Origin: Gammaproteobacteria bacterium | GTDB lineage: Bacteria > Pseudomonadota > Gammaproteobacteria > Steroidobacterales > Rariloculaceae | DNA: 64,000 nt | Assembly (NCBI GenBank): GCA_017577365.1 | Contig: PKRJ01000018.1 | Span: 1 to 64,000, forward strand | Direction: 5' to 3' | Shown here: positions 7,552 to 15,878 of the stretch, piece by piece | Numbering within the stretch: position 1 is the first letter of the stretch | How the letters are laid out: each line of letters opens with the position of its first letter | Notes under the pieces: generated by a model | Database searches by the model: none | The model's input: the letters and a program-made list of their open reading frames with translations, nothing else | Told to the model about the DNA's origin: nothing | Made by a program: the position numbers and the translations under genes

Positions 7552-8529
7552 TCATCTCATCGGCACCGCATACAACATGAAGGGACCGGGCGGCGTGTTG
7601 CGCAGCGCGGGATCGGTCAGGTGACCGATCTGGCTTTCTATCGCGTACGCCGTATCGCCGACGGGCGTCGCGCCCGGAGTCGACGTCAGCTCGTCCGTCA
7701 GGATCGTGAGCGTCGCCGTGTCGCCTTCGATCGTGACGATCGAGACGCGGCCGATCGGGCCTTCGGCCTGAAGGAAACGGTTGCCCTCGATATGCCTGAA
7801 GCCGTCCGGGCCGCTCAGCTCGTGCGAGACCGTGAGCTTGGTGAGCCCCGTCATCTCGCCGCGGCGATTCTGCTCGACGCGCAGGATCTCGTTCGTGCGC
7901 ACGTTGTTCACGTAGAGCGTGCCGTCTTCCGCGAACGCGATGCCGTCAACGCCGACGAGCGCCGGATCCTCGCCGTAGAGCTCGAGCGCGTCGCCACCCG
8001 GCTCGAGTCGGAAGATTCGGCCGTTCGGCGTGTCGGTCGAGAACACGCTGCCGTCCGGGCCGATCGCGATGTCGTTGCACGCCGAAGCGGGCGGCGGGAA
8101 CGGATAGACGCCTTTTTGCTCGCCGGTGTCGAGGTCGAACGCCATCAGGCTGCTCACGCCTTGCGAGCGCTCCGGGCCGAAGAAGTTCGGCACGGAGCAC
8201 AGCCACAGCGTTCCGTTCGTCTCGTCGGCGAAGACGCCGAGGATCGTCAGAATGCCGTTCTCCTCGCTCGTCGTGATCCACGGCAGCGCGACGTTTTCGT
8301 TCGGTGCGGCACGGTAGACGTTGCCTTTGATGCTGCCGACGTAGATCGTGCCGTCGGAAGTCGACGCGACGCTTTCGGGATAGACGTCCGTGTCGGCGAT
8401 GCGGATATCGCCGCGATTGGCATGCGTCGCGGACGCCGCGCAACCGAGCACGACGAGGCCGACGAGCGGCGACAACGCGCGCCGCCGCGTGGCGCGCGTT
8501 TTGGCTCCGATTGGGCTTTCGTTACTCAT
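7552..8529 (-). CDS. SMP-30/gluconolactonase-like beta-propeller protein
   Basis: 325 residues with an N-terminal signal or anchor (LSPLVGLVVLGCAASATHA; the GCA could be a lipobox). The body shows repeated propeller blades with patterns such as SVASTSDGTIYVGS, DIAIGPDGSVFSTDTPNGRIFRL and GIAFAEDGTLYVNNVRTNEILRV, typical of SMP-30/gluconolactonase/LRE-like proteins, some of which are metal-dependent lactonases. ATG 8529 has GGAG nine bases upstream, 22 nt after the stop of the PQQ dehydrogenase. In this operon a lactonase acting on a product of the quinoprotein is an attractive but unproven idea. Confidence 0.8.
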   Translation of the reverse strand: MSNESPIGAKTRATRRRALSPLVGLVVLGCAASATHANRGDIRIADTDVYPESVASTSDGTIYVGSIKGNVYRAAPNENVALPWITTSEENGILTILGVFADETNGTLWLCSVPNFFGPERSQGVSSLMAFDLDTGEQKGVYPFPPPASACNDIAIGPDGSVFSTDTPNGRIFRLEPGGDALELYGEDPALVGVDGIAFAEDGTLYVNNVRTNEILRVEQNRRGEMTGLTKLTVSHELSGPDGFRHIEGNRFLQAEGPIGRVSIVTIEGDTATLTILTDELTSTPGATPVGDTAYAIESQIGHLTDPALRNTPPGPFMLYAVPMR

Positions 8530-8550
8530 GCTTTCGAGCTCCGTTGCGGC

Positions 8551-10794
8551 TCATGGATTCGCCGCCGATTCTTGCGCACGCTGCGCGTCGTACGCGTTCC
8601 ACGCGAGGTCGATCAGATACGCGTGGATCGCTTCGGTCTGCTGCTCGGTCAGCACGTCGTCCCATTGCGGCATGCCGCGGGTGCGCCGCGCGCCGAACAG
8701 CACGATGGCCTTGAAGCTCGCATGCGTCGCCGCATCCATGCGCCGCAAATCCGGCGTCAGGCCGTAGTCGACGTTCGCGTGGCAGATCGTGCAATTGCGC
8801 GCGAAGAGCTGTGCACCCTCGCGGATCGTCTCCGGCGTGCCGGTGCGCGGCACCGGCGGCTCGGGAATCGGACCGACCTCGCTGACCGGGGGCGGTTTCG
8901 GCACGTCGCCGCCGTCGAGGCGGAACGCGACGATGCGGTTCGCGTTGCCGTAGCGGACGACCGCGCTCGTCGGATGCGGCGCGAACCATCCGCCGCCGCC
9001 CCAGCCGGCGAGCACGGCGATGTACTGCACGCCGTCGACCATGTACGTCGCCGGACCCGCCATGATCGACGTGCCGACCTCGATCTCATGCAAGAGCTCG
9101 CCGGTCTCGGCGTCGAACGCGCGGAAGTGACCCGTATCCGTGCCTTGGAAGACGAGACCGCCCGCGGTCGCGAGCACGCCGCCGCGGTCCCAGTAGCCGA
9201 CGGATTCCTGCTCCCAGCGCACTTCTCCGGTCTTCGGATCGAACGCTTTGAGCACGGCGCGCGACTTGTGCTTGCCCGCGGCCTGCACCTCGCGGAGCTT
9301 CGAGCGAAGCGGCTCCTGCAGCGTGTCCGGATCCTGCAGCAGCATGTTGCCGAACAGCACGGTCCAGCCGGCATTCGACTGCTTCGGCCGATAGACGTGA
9401 CCGTCGGTCGGATCGTAGGCGATCGCGCCGCCCTCGATCGCAGGGATATAGACGAGCCCGGTCATCGGCGAATACGCCATCGGGTTCCAGCTGTGGCCGC
9501 CCATGCCCGACGGCTCGACGAAGACCGGGTAGCCGCGCGTGTAGTCGACCGTTTCCTCGTCGATGACCGGGCGGCCCGTCTCGAGGTCGACGTACTTCGC
9601 CCAGTTGAGCGGCACGTAGGGATCGGCCGACAAGAGCTCGCCCGTCTCGCGGTCGAGAATATAGAAGAAGCCGTTCTTCGGCGCCTGCATGAGCACTTTG
9701 CGCGTGACGCCGTCGAGCTCCATCTCGGTCAGGATCATCGGCTGCGTCGCCGTGTAGTCCCAGCTCTCGCGCGGCACCTGCTGGTAGTGCCACACGAGCC
9801 GGCCGGTATCCGGATTGATCGCGAGGATCGACGCGAGGAAGAGGTTGTCGCCGCCCGAAGGGCTCCTTTCGCGCCAATTGAAGAGCGCCGCGTTGCCGGT
9901 GCCGACGTAGAGCAGATTCAGCTCCGGGTCGTAGACCATGCCGTTCCACGCGGTGCCGCCGCCGCCGACGTCCCAGCGGCTGTTCGGATCCCACGTCTTC
10001 GCGGCCATCTCCATCTCGGGATGCTCGTAGCCGTTCGCCGGATCGCCGGGCACGATGAAGAAGCGCCACTTGAATTCGCCGGTCTTCAAGTCATACGCGG
10101 AGATATAGCCGCGCGCGTCGTAATCGGCGCCCGCGTTGCCGATCACGACGACGTCGCCCGCGACCTCCGGCGCGCCGCTCGAGGTGTACGCGCGGTCCTT
10201 GTAGATGATCGTGTCGACTTCCCAGACGACCTTGCCCGTCGCGGCATCGAGCCCGAAGAGACGTCCGTCGAGCGACGCGACGTAGACCATCCCTTCCCAA
10301 ACCGCGATGCCGCGATTGACCTCGTCGCAGCAGGTGTAGCGATTGACCTGGCCGTCGCTCTGCGGATCGAATCGCCAGATCTCCTCGCCTGTCGCCGCCT
10401 CGACCGCGTAGACGCGGCCCGTCGTGCCCGACGTGTAGAGCACGCCGTCGACGATGATCGGCGTCGCCTCGAGGCCGCGGCTCGTGCCCATCTGGTATTC
10501 CCATGCGAAGCCGAGCCGATGCACGTTGTCCCGATTGATCTGATCGAGCGGCGAGTAATGGCTCTTGCCGAAATCGCGTCCGTGCGTCATCCACTGCTCG
10601 GGCTCGTTGTCGGCGTTGAGAAGCCGCTCGCGCGTGACGTTCCCGTAGCGCTTCTCGGCGGTCGAAACGCGCGCGCCGTCGCCGCTCGCGGGCGCGGTCG
10701 CGCTGCTATCGGACGGTGTTTCGCCGCTGCAAGCACCGAGCAGCGCGAGCGGCAGCCACAACGATACGGTCAGGCGATGTCGCGTCAGGGACAT
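8551..10794 (-). CDS. PQQ-dependent dehydrogenase with C-terminal cytochrome c (type II quinohaemoprotein alcohol dehydrogenase-like)
   Basis: Predicted 747-residue periplasmic lipoprotein (lipobox ALLGACSG; start ATG 10794 behind GAGG). The eight-bladed PQQ propeller is recognisable from many W-motif blades (TGEEIWRF, TGKVVWEVD, TGRLVWHYQQ, TGELLHEIEV), the adjacent Cys pair in RYTCCDEV that forms the ring over PQQ, and the SWDYTATQP region holding the candidate catalytic Asp. A haem motif CTICH follows in the C-terminal cytochrome c domain. The enzyme would oxidise an alcohol and pass electrons internally to haem c. It heads an operon with the SMP-30-like and SnoaL-like genes and is related to the PQQ enzyme at 13701. 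Substrate unknown. Confidence 0.92.
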   Translation of the reverse strand: MSLTRHRLTVSLWLPLALLGACSGETPSDSSATAPASGDGARVSTAEKRYGNVTRERLLNADNEPEQWMTHGRDFGKSHYSPLDQINRDNVHRLGFAWEYQMGTSRGLEATPIIVDGVLYTSGTTGRVYAVEAATGEEIWRFDPQSDGQVNRYTCCDEVNRGIAVWEGMVYVASLDGRLFGLDAATGKVVWEVDTIIYKDRAYTSSGAPEVAGDVVVIGNAGADYDARGYISAYDLKTGEFKWRFFIVPGDPANGYEHPEMEMAAKTWDPNSRWDVGGGGTAWNGMVYDPELNLLYVGTGNAALFNWRERSPSGGDNLFLASILAINPDTGRLVWHYQQVPRESWDYTATQPMILTEMELDGVTRKVLMQAPKNGFFYILDRETGELLSADPYVPLNWAKYVDLETGRPVIDEETVDYTRGYPVFVEPSGMGGHSWNPMAYSPMTGLVYIPAIEGGAIAYDPTDGHVYRPKQSNAGWTVLFGNMLLQDPDTLQEPLRSKLREVQAAGKHKSRAVLKAFDPKTGEVRWEQESVGYWDRGGVLATAGGLVFQGTDTGHFRAFDAETGELLHEIEVGTSIMAGPATYMVDGVQYIAVLAGWGGGGWFAPHPTSAVVRYGNANRIVAFRLDGGDVPKPPPVSEVGPIPEPPVPRTGTPETIREGAQLFARNCTICHANVDYGLTPDLRRMDAATHASFKAIVLFGARRTRGMPQWDDVLTEQQTEAIHAYLIDLAWNAYDAQRAQESAANP

Positions 10795-10889
10795 GTCGGG
10801 CCTCGCGAATCGAGCTGTTGTCATGCGGCCCGGCACGGGTGCCGAGAGGGCCGCGTCGATTGTACCCGGCGGCCGCTGCTGCGCGCAGC

Positions 10890-10914
10890 CCGACAACGGC
10901 GATGCCGCCGTCGG
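10890..10914 (-). terminator. Hairpin after the serine hydrolase gene
   Basis: In minus-strand RNA an 11-bp stem with a 3-nt loop can form; the only two non-Watson-Crick positions are G.U pairs in this direction. It starts 23 nt past the stop at 10937 and precedes the PQQ dehydrogenase start, so it probably separates the transporter/hydrolase unit from the dehydrogenase operon. There is no clear U-tract. Confidence 0.5.
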
Positions 10915-10936
10915 ATTTCGCGCACGGTCAAATGCA

Positions 10937-12094
10937 TCAGAGCGCGGCCGAGGCGGCGATATCGGACAGCCGCTGGAAGCGCTCGATATTCGGCGCCTGC
11001 TGCATCACGCCCGCCGTGAGGCAGACGAACGTCATGTCGAGCTCGGGATCGACCCAGAACAGCGTGCTGCCCGAGCCGTAGTTGCCGAACGTGCCGGGCG
11101 AGGTCAGCGTGCCGAACAGGCTCGGGCACACCTTGTCGCCGCGGAGCCCGAAGCCGAGCCCGAGATACGCGGGATAGGGCTCCCAGCCGTGGTTGATCGC
11201 GACGGCTTTGTAAAGCTCGTTCGGCAGATCACCGGTCCAGTTGCGCGTCGCGAGCTTCAGCATCGCGGGCGACACGATGCGCGCGCCGTCGAGTGTGCCG
11301 CCGCGGCGGAGCATCTCGGCGAAGCGGAACAGATCGGGCACCGTGGACACGGCGCCGACCCACGGCATCTCCGCGCGCTCGTCGGCGAACGCGCCCTGCG
11401 GTCCCGGGACGTTGCGGCTCAAATGCTCCTGCGGGGGCTTGCCGCGGAAGTCCGGGAAGATATGCCGCGGCTTCAAGTCGCTTCTCACGCCGAGCGACGT
11501 GTCTTTCATGCCGAGCGGCTTCAAGAGCTCGTCCTCGAGGATCTGTCTGAAGCTTCGGCCCTTCGGATCGCAGCGGCGAACGGCTTCGCCCATCAGCGCA
11601 TGGTGAACGAGCGGCGAATAGTGCGCGCGCTCGCCCGGCGGCGCGATCGGGCGGATGTTCTCGCAGATTGCCGCAATGATCTCGTCGAGCCGGTCGATGT
11701 ACATGCCGGGCTTCGGAATCCAGACCGGCGGTAGTCCCGACGTGTGCGTCAGCAGATGAAAGAACGTGATGCGCTCGCGAGGACCGCCGCCGAACTCGGG
11801 AATGATCTCGCAGACGCGCGTCGTCAGCGCGAATTGCCCGAGCTCGATCGCGCGGAACACGAGCACGTTCGTGAATGCCTTCGTCAGCGAGAAAAGGGAG
11901 AATACCGAGTCGAGCGCAAGCGGCACCTCGTGCGCTTCGTCGCCGTAGCCGATCGCTTCGTAGAGACCGAGCTCGCCGTGGCGCGCTACGGCGATGACGG
12001 CGCCGAAATACCTGTTGGTTTCGATATCGGCTTGGATGACGGCCTTCAGGTGCGCGAGGCGGTCGGCGTCGAGGCCGGGTACGTCTCGAGACAT
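10937..12094 (-). CDS. Serine hydrolase of the beta-lactamase/class C penicillin-binding family
   Basis: 385 residues, start ATG 12094 with GGAG seven bases upstream. The catalytic SxxK is seen as SLTK (in SVFSLFSLTKAFTN), followed by LLTHTSGLP, the usual family signature, and HYSPLVHHALMG in the position of the YxN motif. No signal peptide is evident, so it is likely cytoplasmic. The family includes esterases, lactamases and peptidases; many act on small esters or amides. Lies 35 nt after the MFS transporter gene and probably acts on the compound that transporter brings in. Confidence 0.87.
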   Translation of the reverse strand: MSRDVPGLDADRLAHLKAVIQADIETNRYFGAVIAVARHGELGLYEAIGYGDEAHEVPLALDSVFSLFSLTKAFTNVLVFRAIELGQFALTTRVCEIIPEFGGGPRERITFFHLLTHTSGLPPVWIPKPGMYIDRLDEIIAAICENIRPIAPPGERAHYSPLVHHALMGEAVRRCDPKGRSFRQILEDELLKPLGMKDTSLGVRSDLKPRHIFPDFRGKPPQEHLSRNVPGPQGAFADERAEMPWVGAVSTVPDLFRFAEMLRRGGTLDGARIVSPAMLKLATRNWTGDLPNELYKAVAINHGWEPYPAYLGLGFGLRGDKVCPSLFGTLTSPGTFGNYGSGSTLFWVDPELDMTFVCLTAGVMQQAPNIERFQRLSDIAASAAL

Positions 12095-12129
12095 CAGCGA
12101 CTCCGTTTGATTGCAACGACAGAACGAGC

Positions 12130-13491
12130 TCATGCGGAAACCGGTTCCGTGCCGGCGCCGGGCTTCGCGCTTGTCGAAGGCTCCGAGATCGGCGCGAGCG
12201 GAACGCGCAGAATGAACAGGATCGACACGATCACCGGCAGCGCGAGAACGAAGCACACCGCCTCGCGCCCGAGACCGGCGCCCAGCAAGAAGCCAGCGGT
12301 CGATGGGCCGATCATCGATCCGACGCGTCCGGCGCTCATCGACATGCCGACGCCGGTCGCGCGCACCCACACGGGGAACGTCCGCGCGGCGGTCGCGTAG
12401 AGCACGAGCGCGGCGCCGAAGATGCCGAAGCCGATCAGCACCGAGAACGTGACGAGGAGGGCGGCCGATTTCGCGAACAGCCCGAAGCCGATGATCGCCA
12501 GTCCCATCGCGAGCATCGTTACGGCGGCGAGCGGCTTGAACGGGACCTTGAACGACAAGAGCCCGATGGCGATGCCGCCGATCACGCCCCCGATGTTGAT
12601 CAGGATCGAGATCGACAACGCCGCGGTGATCGACAGGCCGGCATCGGCCGAGAGGGGTGTAGCCCAGCTCAAGATGAAATACGACGACACCATGTAGAAG
12701 AGGTACGCGAGCGCCATCAGCACGGTGCGGTGCAGCACCGGCGGACGGAACAGGTCGAAGACGTGGCCTCGTGTGCCATCGGGGCGAGGCACGTCGGCCG
12801 GCAGCGTTTCGGTCGACGGCAGACCGAGCTTCACGAGGATACGATTCACCTTGTCGAGCGCGCCGCGAGGCTTGCGCGCGATCAGGTAATCGAGCGATTC
12901 CGGAAGACGCAGCGCGACGAACGGAACGAGCAGCGCCGAGCACAGCCCGCCGAACGCGAACACCGCGCGCCAGCCGAGCGTGTTGATCAGCAACGCGGAC
13001 ACGATGCCGCCGACGATCACGCCGAGCGGATAGCCGAGCGTGACGAGGCCGAGGCCCAGGTCGCGGCGCTTGACGTTGCTGTATTCGAAGACGAGCGTCC
13101 CGGTGCAGCTCGCCATCGTCCCGACGCCGAGGCCCGTGACGAAGCGCAGCACGATCAGCGTCTGGATATCGCTTGCTGCCGCGCTGCCGAGCATCCCGAC
13201 GCTCATCAGCGCGAGGCACATCAGCATCGACGTCCGGCGGCCGTGAACGTCCGCGATCCATGACAGCGTGAACGCGCCCACGGCCATGCCCATCGGACCC
13301 GCCGAGAGCAATACCCCGAGCACGGCGTCCGACAGGCCCCATTCGTTGCGCAGGATCGGCGAGACGAGCGACGCGGCGAGAATGTCGAAGCCGTCGATCA
13401 TGTTGCACAGCACGGCGATCGCGACGACGAGCACTTGCAACCGACTCATCGGCCCGTGGTCGATCCGGTCGCGAATATCCCGAATTCTCAT
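12130..13491 (-). CDS. MFS transporter, aromatic acid:H+ symporter (AAHS)-like
   Basis: 453 residues from ATG 13491 with about 12 hydrophobic segments. The first helix carries CNMIDGFDILAASLVSPIL, close to the GFD signature of the AAHS family (PcaK, BenK), and the 2-3 loop has WIADVHGRRTSM, the MFS motif A. A cytoplasmic loop of polar residues splits the two six-helix halves. It would import an organic acid across the inner membrane using the proton gradient. Start is uncertain by a few codons because GGGGGGAGG abuts the ATG. Forms a transcription unit with the serine hydrolase and is divergent from the PQQ enzyme at 13701. Confidence 0.88.
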   Translation of the reverse strand: MRIRDIRDRIDHGPMSRLQVLVVAIAVLCNMIDGFDILAASLVSPILRNEWGLSDAVLGVLLSAGPMGMAVGAFTLSWIADVHGRRTSMLMCLALMSVGMLGSAAASDIQTLIVLRFVTGLGVGTMASCTGTLVFEYSNVKRRDLGLGLVTLGYPLGVIVGGIVSALLINTLGWRAVFAFGGLCSALLVPFVALRLPESLDYLIARKPRGALDKVNRILVKLGLPSTETLPADVPRPDGTRGHVFDLFRPPVLHRTVLMALAYLFYMVSSYFILSWATPLSADAGLSITAALSISILINIGGVIGGIAIGLLSFKVPFKPLAAVTMLAMGLAIIGFGLFAKSAALLVTFSVLIGFGIFGAALVLYATAARTFPVWVRATGVGMSMSAGRVGSMIGPSTAGFLLGAGLGREAVCFVLALPVIVSILFILRVPLAPISEPSTSAKPGAGTEPVSA

Positions 13492-13700
13492 CCTCCCCCC
13501 TGTCGGCCGTGCCGGCGCTCGTCGCTCGTCGGAGCCGATCCGCGCGACAGTGTACCTTTGCCGCACCCCGTCACGCTAAGATACCGGCCGCGTCGACCTT
13601 CGGCGCGTGGTCCGCGAAATGCAGCGGCGCGGAGTCCGCGGGCTCCGAGCGTGAACGGAACCGACGGCGAGGATCATCGCACGGGGAGGAATGGATCATC

Positions 13701-15860
13701 GTGGAGATCTGCACGAGCTTGCCGGATTGTGCCCGCTTCCGGTTCCGACGAGGCACCGCGGGAATCGCGCTCGCGCTGCTCGTCGGCTGCAGCGCCGAGA
13801 GCCAGGATCCGACGACTGCGACGGCGCCGGCCGAGTCCAGGCCCGCCATAGCGTACGAGGGACTCGTTACCGCGGAGCGCCTGCGCAATGCGGACGAAGA
13901 CCCTGGCAACTGGCTGATGGATGGGCGCACGTACAGCGCGCAGCGCTTCAGCCCGCTCGACCAGATCAACGAGCACAACGTCTCGCAGCTCGGTCTCGCG
14001 TGGTACTACGATCTCGACACGCTGCGCGGCGTCGAGGCGACGCCGCTCGCGATCGACGGCGTGATCTACAACATCAGCGCGTGGAACATCACGTACGCGC
14101 ACGATGCGAAGACCGGGGAGCTCTTGTGGACCTACGATCCCGAGGTGCCGAGGGAGTGGGGCCGCTATGCGTGCTGCGAGCCGGTGTCGCGCGGTCTCGC
14201 GGCATGGCAGGACAGCGTCATCATCGCGACGCTCGACGGTCGTTTGATCTCGCTCGACGCGAAGACCGGCGAGCCGCGCTGGTCCGTGCGCACGTTCGAC
14301 GGCGACGAATGGCCGTACTCGATCACCGGTGCGCCGCGCGTCTTCGACGGCAAGGTCGTGGTCGGTAACGGCGGCGCGGATCTCGGCGTGCGCGGCTTCG
14401 TCAGCGCGTACGACGCGGACGACGGCACGCCGCTCTGGAAGTTCTATCTCGTCCCCGGCAATCCGGCCGACGGCTTCGAGAACGAAGCGATGGAGATGGC
14501 CGCGAAGACGTGGAGCGGGGAATGGTGGAAGCTCGGCGGCGGTGGGACGGCGTGGGACTCGATCGCGTTCGATCCGGAGCTCAATCTCGTCTTCATCGGC
14601 ACCGGCAACGGCTCGCCGCTCGTGCGTCATTTCAGAAGCCCCGGCGGCGGCGACAATCTGTTCCTGTGCTCGATCGTCGCCGTCGATGCGGATACCGGCG
14701 AGTATCGCTGGCACTACCAGGAGGTTCCGGGCGAGGAGTGGGACTACACGTGCACGCAGTCGATCATTCAGGCCGAGCTCGAGATCGACGGTCGTGAGCG
14801 GAAGGTGCTCCTGCACGCGCCGAAGAACGGCTTCTTCTACGTGATCGATCGCGCGACCGGCGAGCTGATCTCGGCCGAGGAATATGTCCCCGTCACGTGG
14901 GCGAGCCACATCGATCTCGCGACCGGCCGACCGGTCGAGAACCCGATGGCGCGCTACGGGACCGAGCCCGTGCTCGTCGCGCCCGGACCGGGCGGCGGCC
15001 ACAACTGGTACCCGATGGCGTTCAATCCGATCACCGGGCTTGCGTACTTCCCGACCTACGAGCACTGGATGGTCTACGCGCGCGGCGAGACATTCGAGCC
15101 CGTGAAGTTCCGCTCGAACTCGGGATGGGGCGGCTACACCGGCGAGGCGCTCGAGAAGCGGCTCGAGCTCCAGCGGATGATCCCGGATCTGGAGCGCACG
15201 TGGCTCACCGCGTGGGATCCTGTCCGCCAGAAGGCGGCGTGGAAGGTGCCGCTGCCGCGTCACGGCAATGGCGGCGTGCTGACGACGGGCGGGAATCTCG
15301 TGATCGAAGGCACGACGAAGCAGACGCTGTCGATATTCCGTGCGACGGACGGCGAGCTCTTGTGGGAGATGAACGTGCAGACGTCGCCGGTCGCGGGTCC
15401 GATCACCTTCTTGGTCGACGGCGAGCAGTACATCGCGATCAACGCGGGCTTCGGCGGCGGCGCCGCGCAAATCGAGCGCAGCACGGGCATCGCGCGCAAT
15501 CGCGCGCCGGCCCGGCTGCTCGTGTTCAAGCTCGGCGGCACCGCGGAGCTGCCGCCGCTGCCGGACGCGCCGCCCGTGCCGAATCCGCCGCCGCTCCGCG
15601 CGAGCGAAGACTCGGTGCAGCGCGGCGCGCAAATCTATGCGCAGACGTGCGCGCAGTGCCACGGCGAGCGAGCGATCGGCGGCGTGAAGGATCTGCGCTA
15701 CATGAGCGCCGAGACGCACGCGGCGTTTCGCGACATTGTGCTCGGCGGCGCGGCGGTCGACCGAGGCATGGCGAGCTTCGCGGATATCCTGACGCCCCAG
15801 GACGTCGAGGACGTGCACGCCTATCTGATCGCGCGCGCGAACGAGGATTGGGGACGCTGA
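13701..15860 (+). CDS. PQQ-dependent dehydrogenase with C-terminal cytochrome c
   Basis: 719-residue predicted lipoprotein starting with GTG 13701, about ten bases after GGGGAGGA; lipobox ALLVGCSA. It has the same architecture as the 8551-10794 product: propeller blades (TGELLWTYD, TGEYRWHYQEV), an adjacent Cys pair in RYACCEPV, the candidate catalytic region EWDYTCTQS, and a C-terminal haem motif CAQCH. The two proteins are clearly homologous along their length but far from identical, so they probably differ in substrate. Transcribed divergently from the MFS/hydrolase unit over a 209-bp gap; its stop faces the ABC permease stop at 18 nt. Confidence 0.92.
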   Translation: MEICTSLPDCARFRFRRGTAGIALALLVGCSAESQDPTTATAPAESRPAIAYEGLVTAERLRNADEDPGNWLMDGRTYSAQRFSPLDQINEHNVSQLGLAWYYDLDTLRGVEATPLAIDGVIYNISAWNITYAHDAKTGELLWTYDPEVPREWGRYACCEPVSRGLAAWQDSVIIATLDGRLISLDAKTGEPRWSVRTFDGDEWPYSITGAPRVFDGKVVVGNGGADLGVRGFVSAYDADDGTPLWKFYLVPGNPADGFENEAMEMAAKTWSGEWWKLGGGGTAWDSIAFDPELNLVFIGTGNGSPLVRHFRSPGGGDNLFLCSIVAVDADTGEYRWHYQEVPGEEWDYTCTQSIIQAELEIDGRERKVLLHAPKNGFFYVIDRATGELISAEEYVPVTWASHIDLATGRPVENPMARYGTEPVLVAPGPGGGHNWYPMAFNPITGLAYFPTYEHWMVYARGETFEPVKFRSNSGWGGYTGEALEKRLELQRMIPDLERTWLTAWDPVRQKAAWKVPLPRHGNGGVLTTGGNLVIEGTTKQTLSIFRATDGELLWEMNVQTSPVAGPITFLVDGEQYIAINAGFGGGAAQIERSTGIARNRAPARLLVFKLGGTAELPPLPDAPPVPNPPPLRASEDSVQRGAQIYAQTCAQCHGERAIGGVKDLRYMSAETHAAFRDIVLGGAAVDRGMASFADILTPQDVEDVHAYLIARANEDWGR

Positions 15861-15878
15861 ATACGCTCGCCGTGCGAT

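Noticed and set aside
7534..11019. Long plus-strand frame opposite the PQQ dehydrogenase and SMP-30 genes
   Set aside because: Same GC artefact; composition is Arg/Asp/Val-rich with no family features and no ribosome-binding site.
13674..15818. Minus-strand frame of about 700 codons opposite the second PQQ dehydrogenase
   Set aside because: Shadow frame with biased composition. The plus strand encodes a complete quinohaemoprotein.
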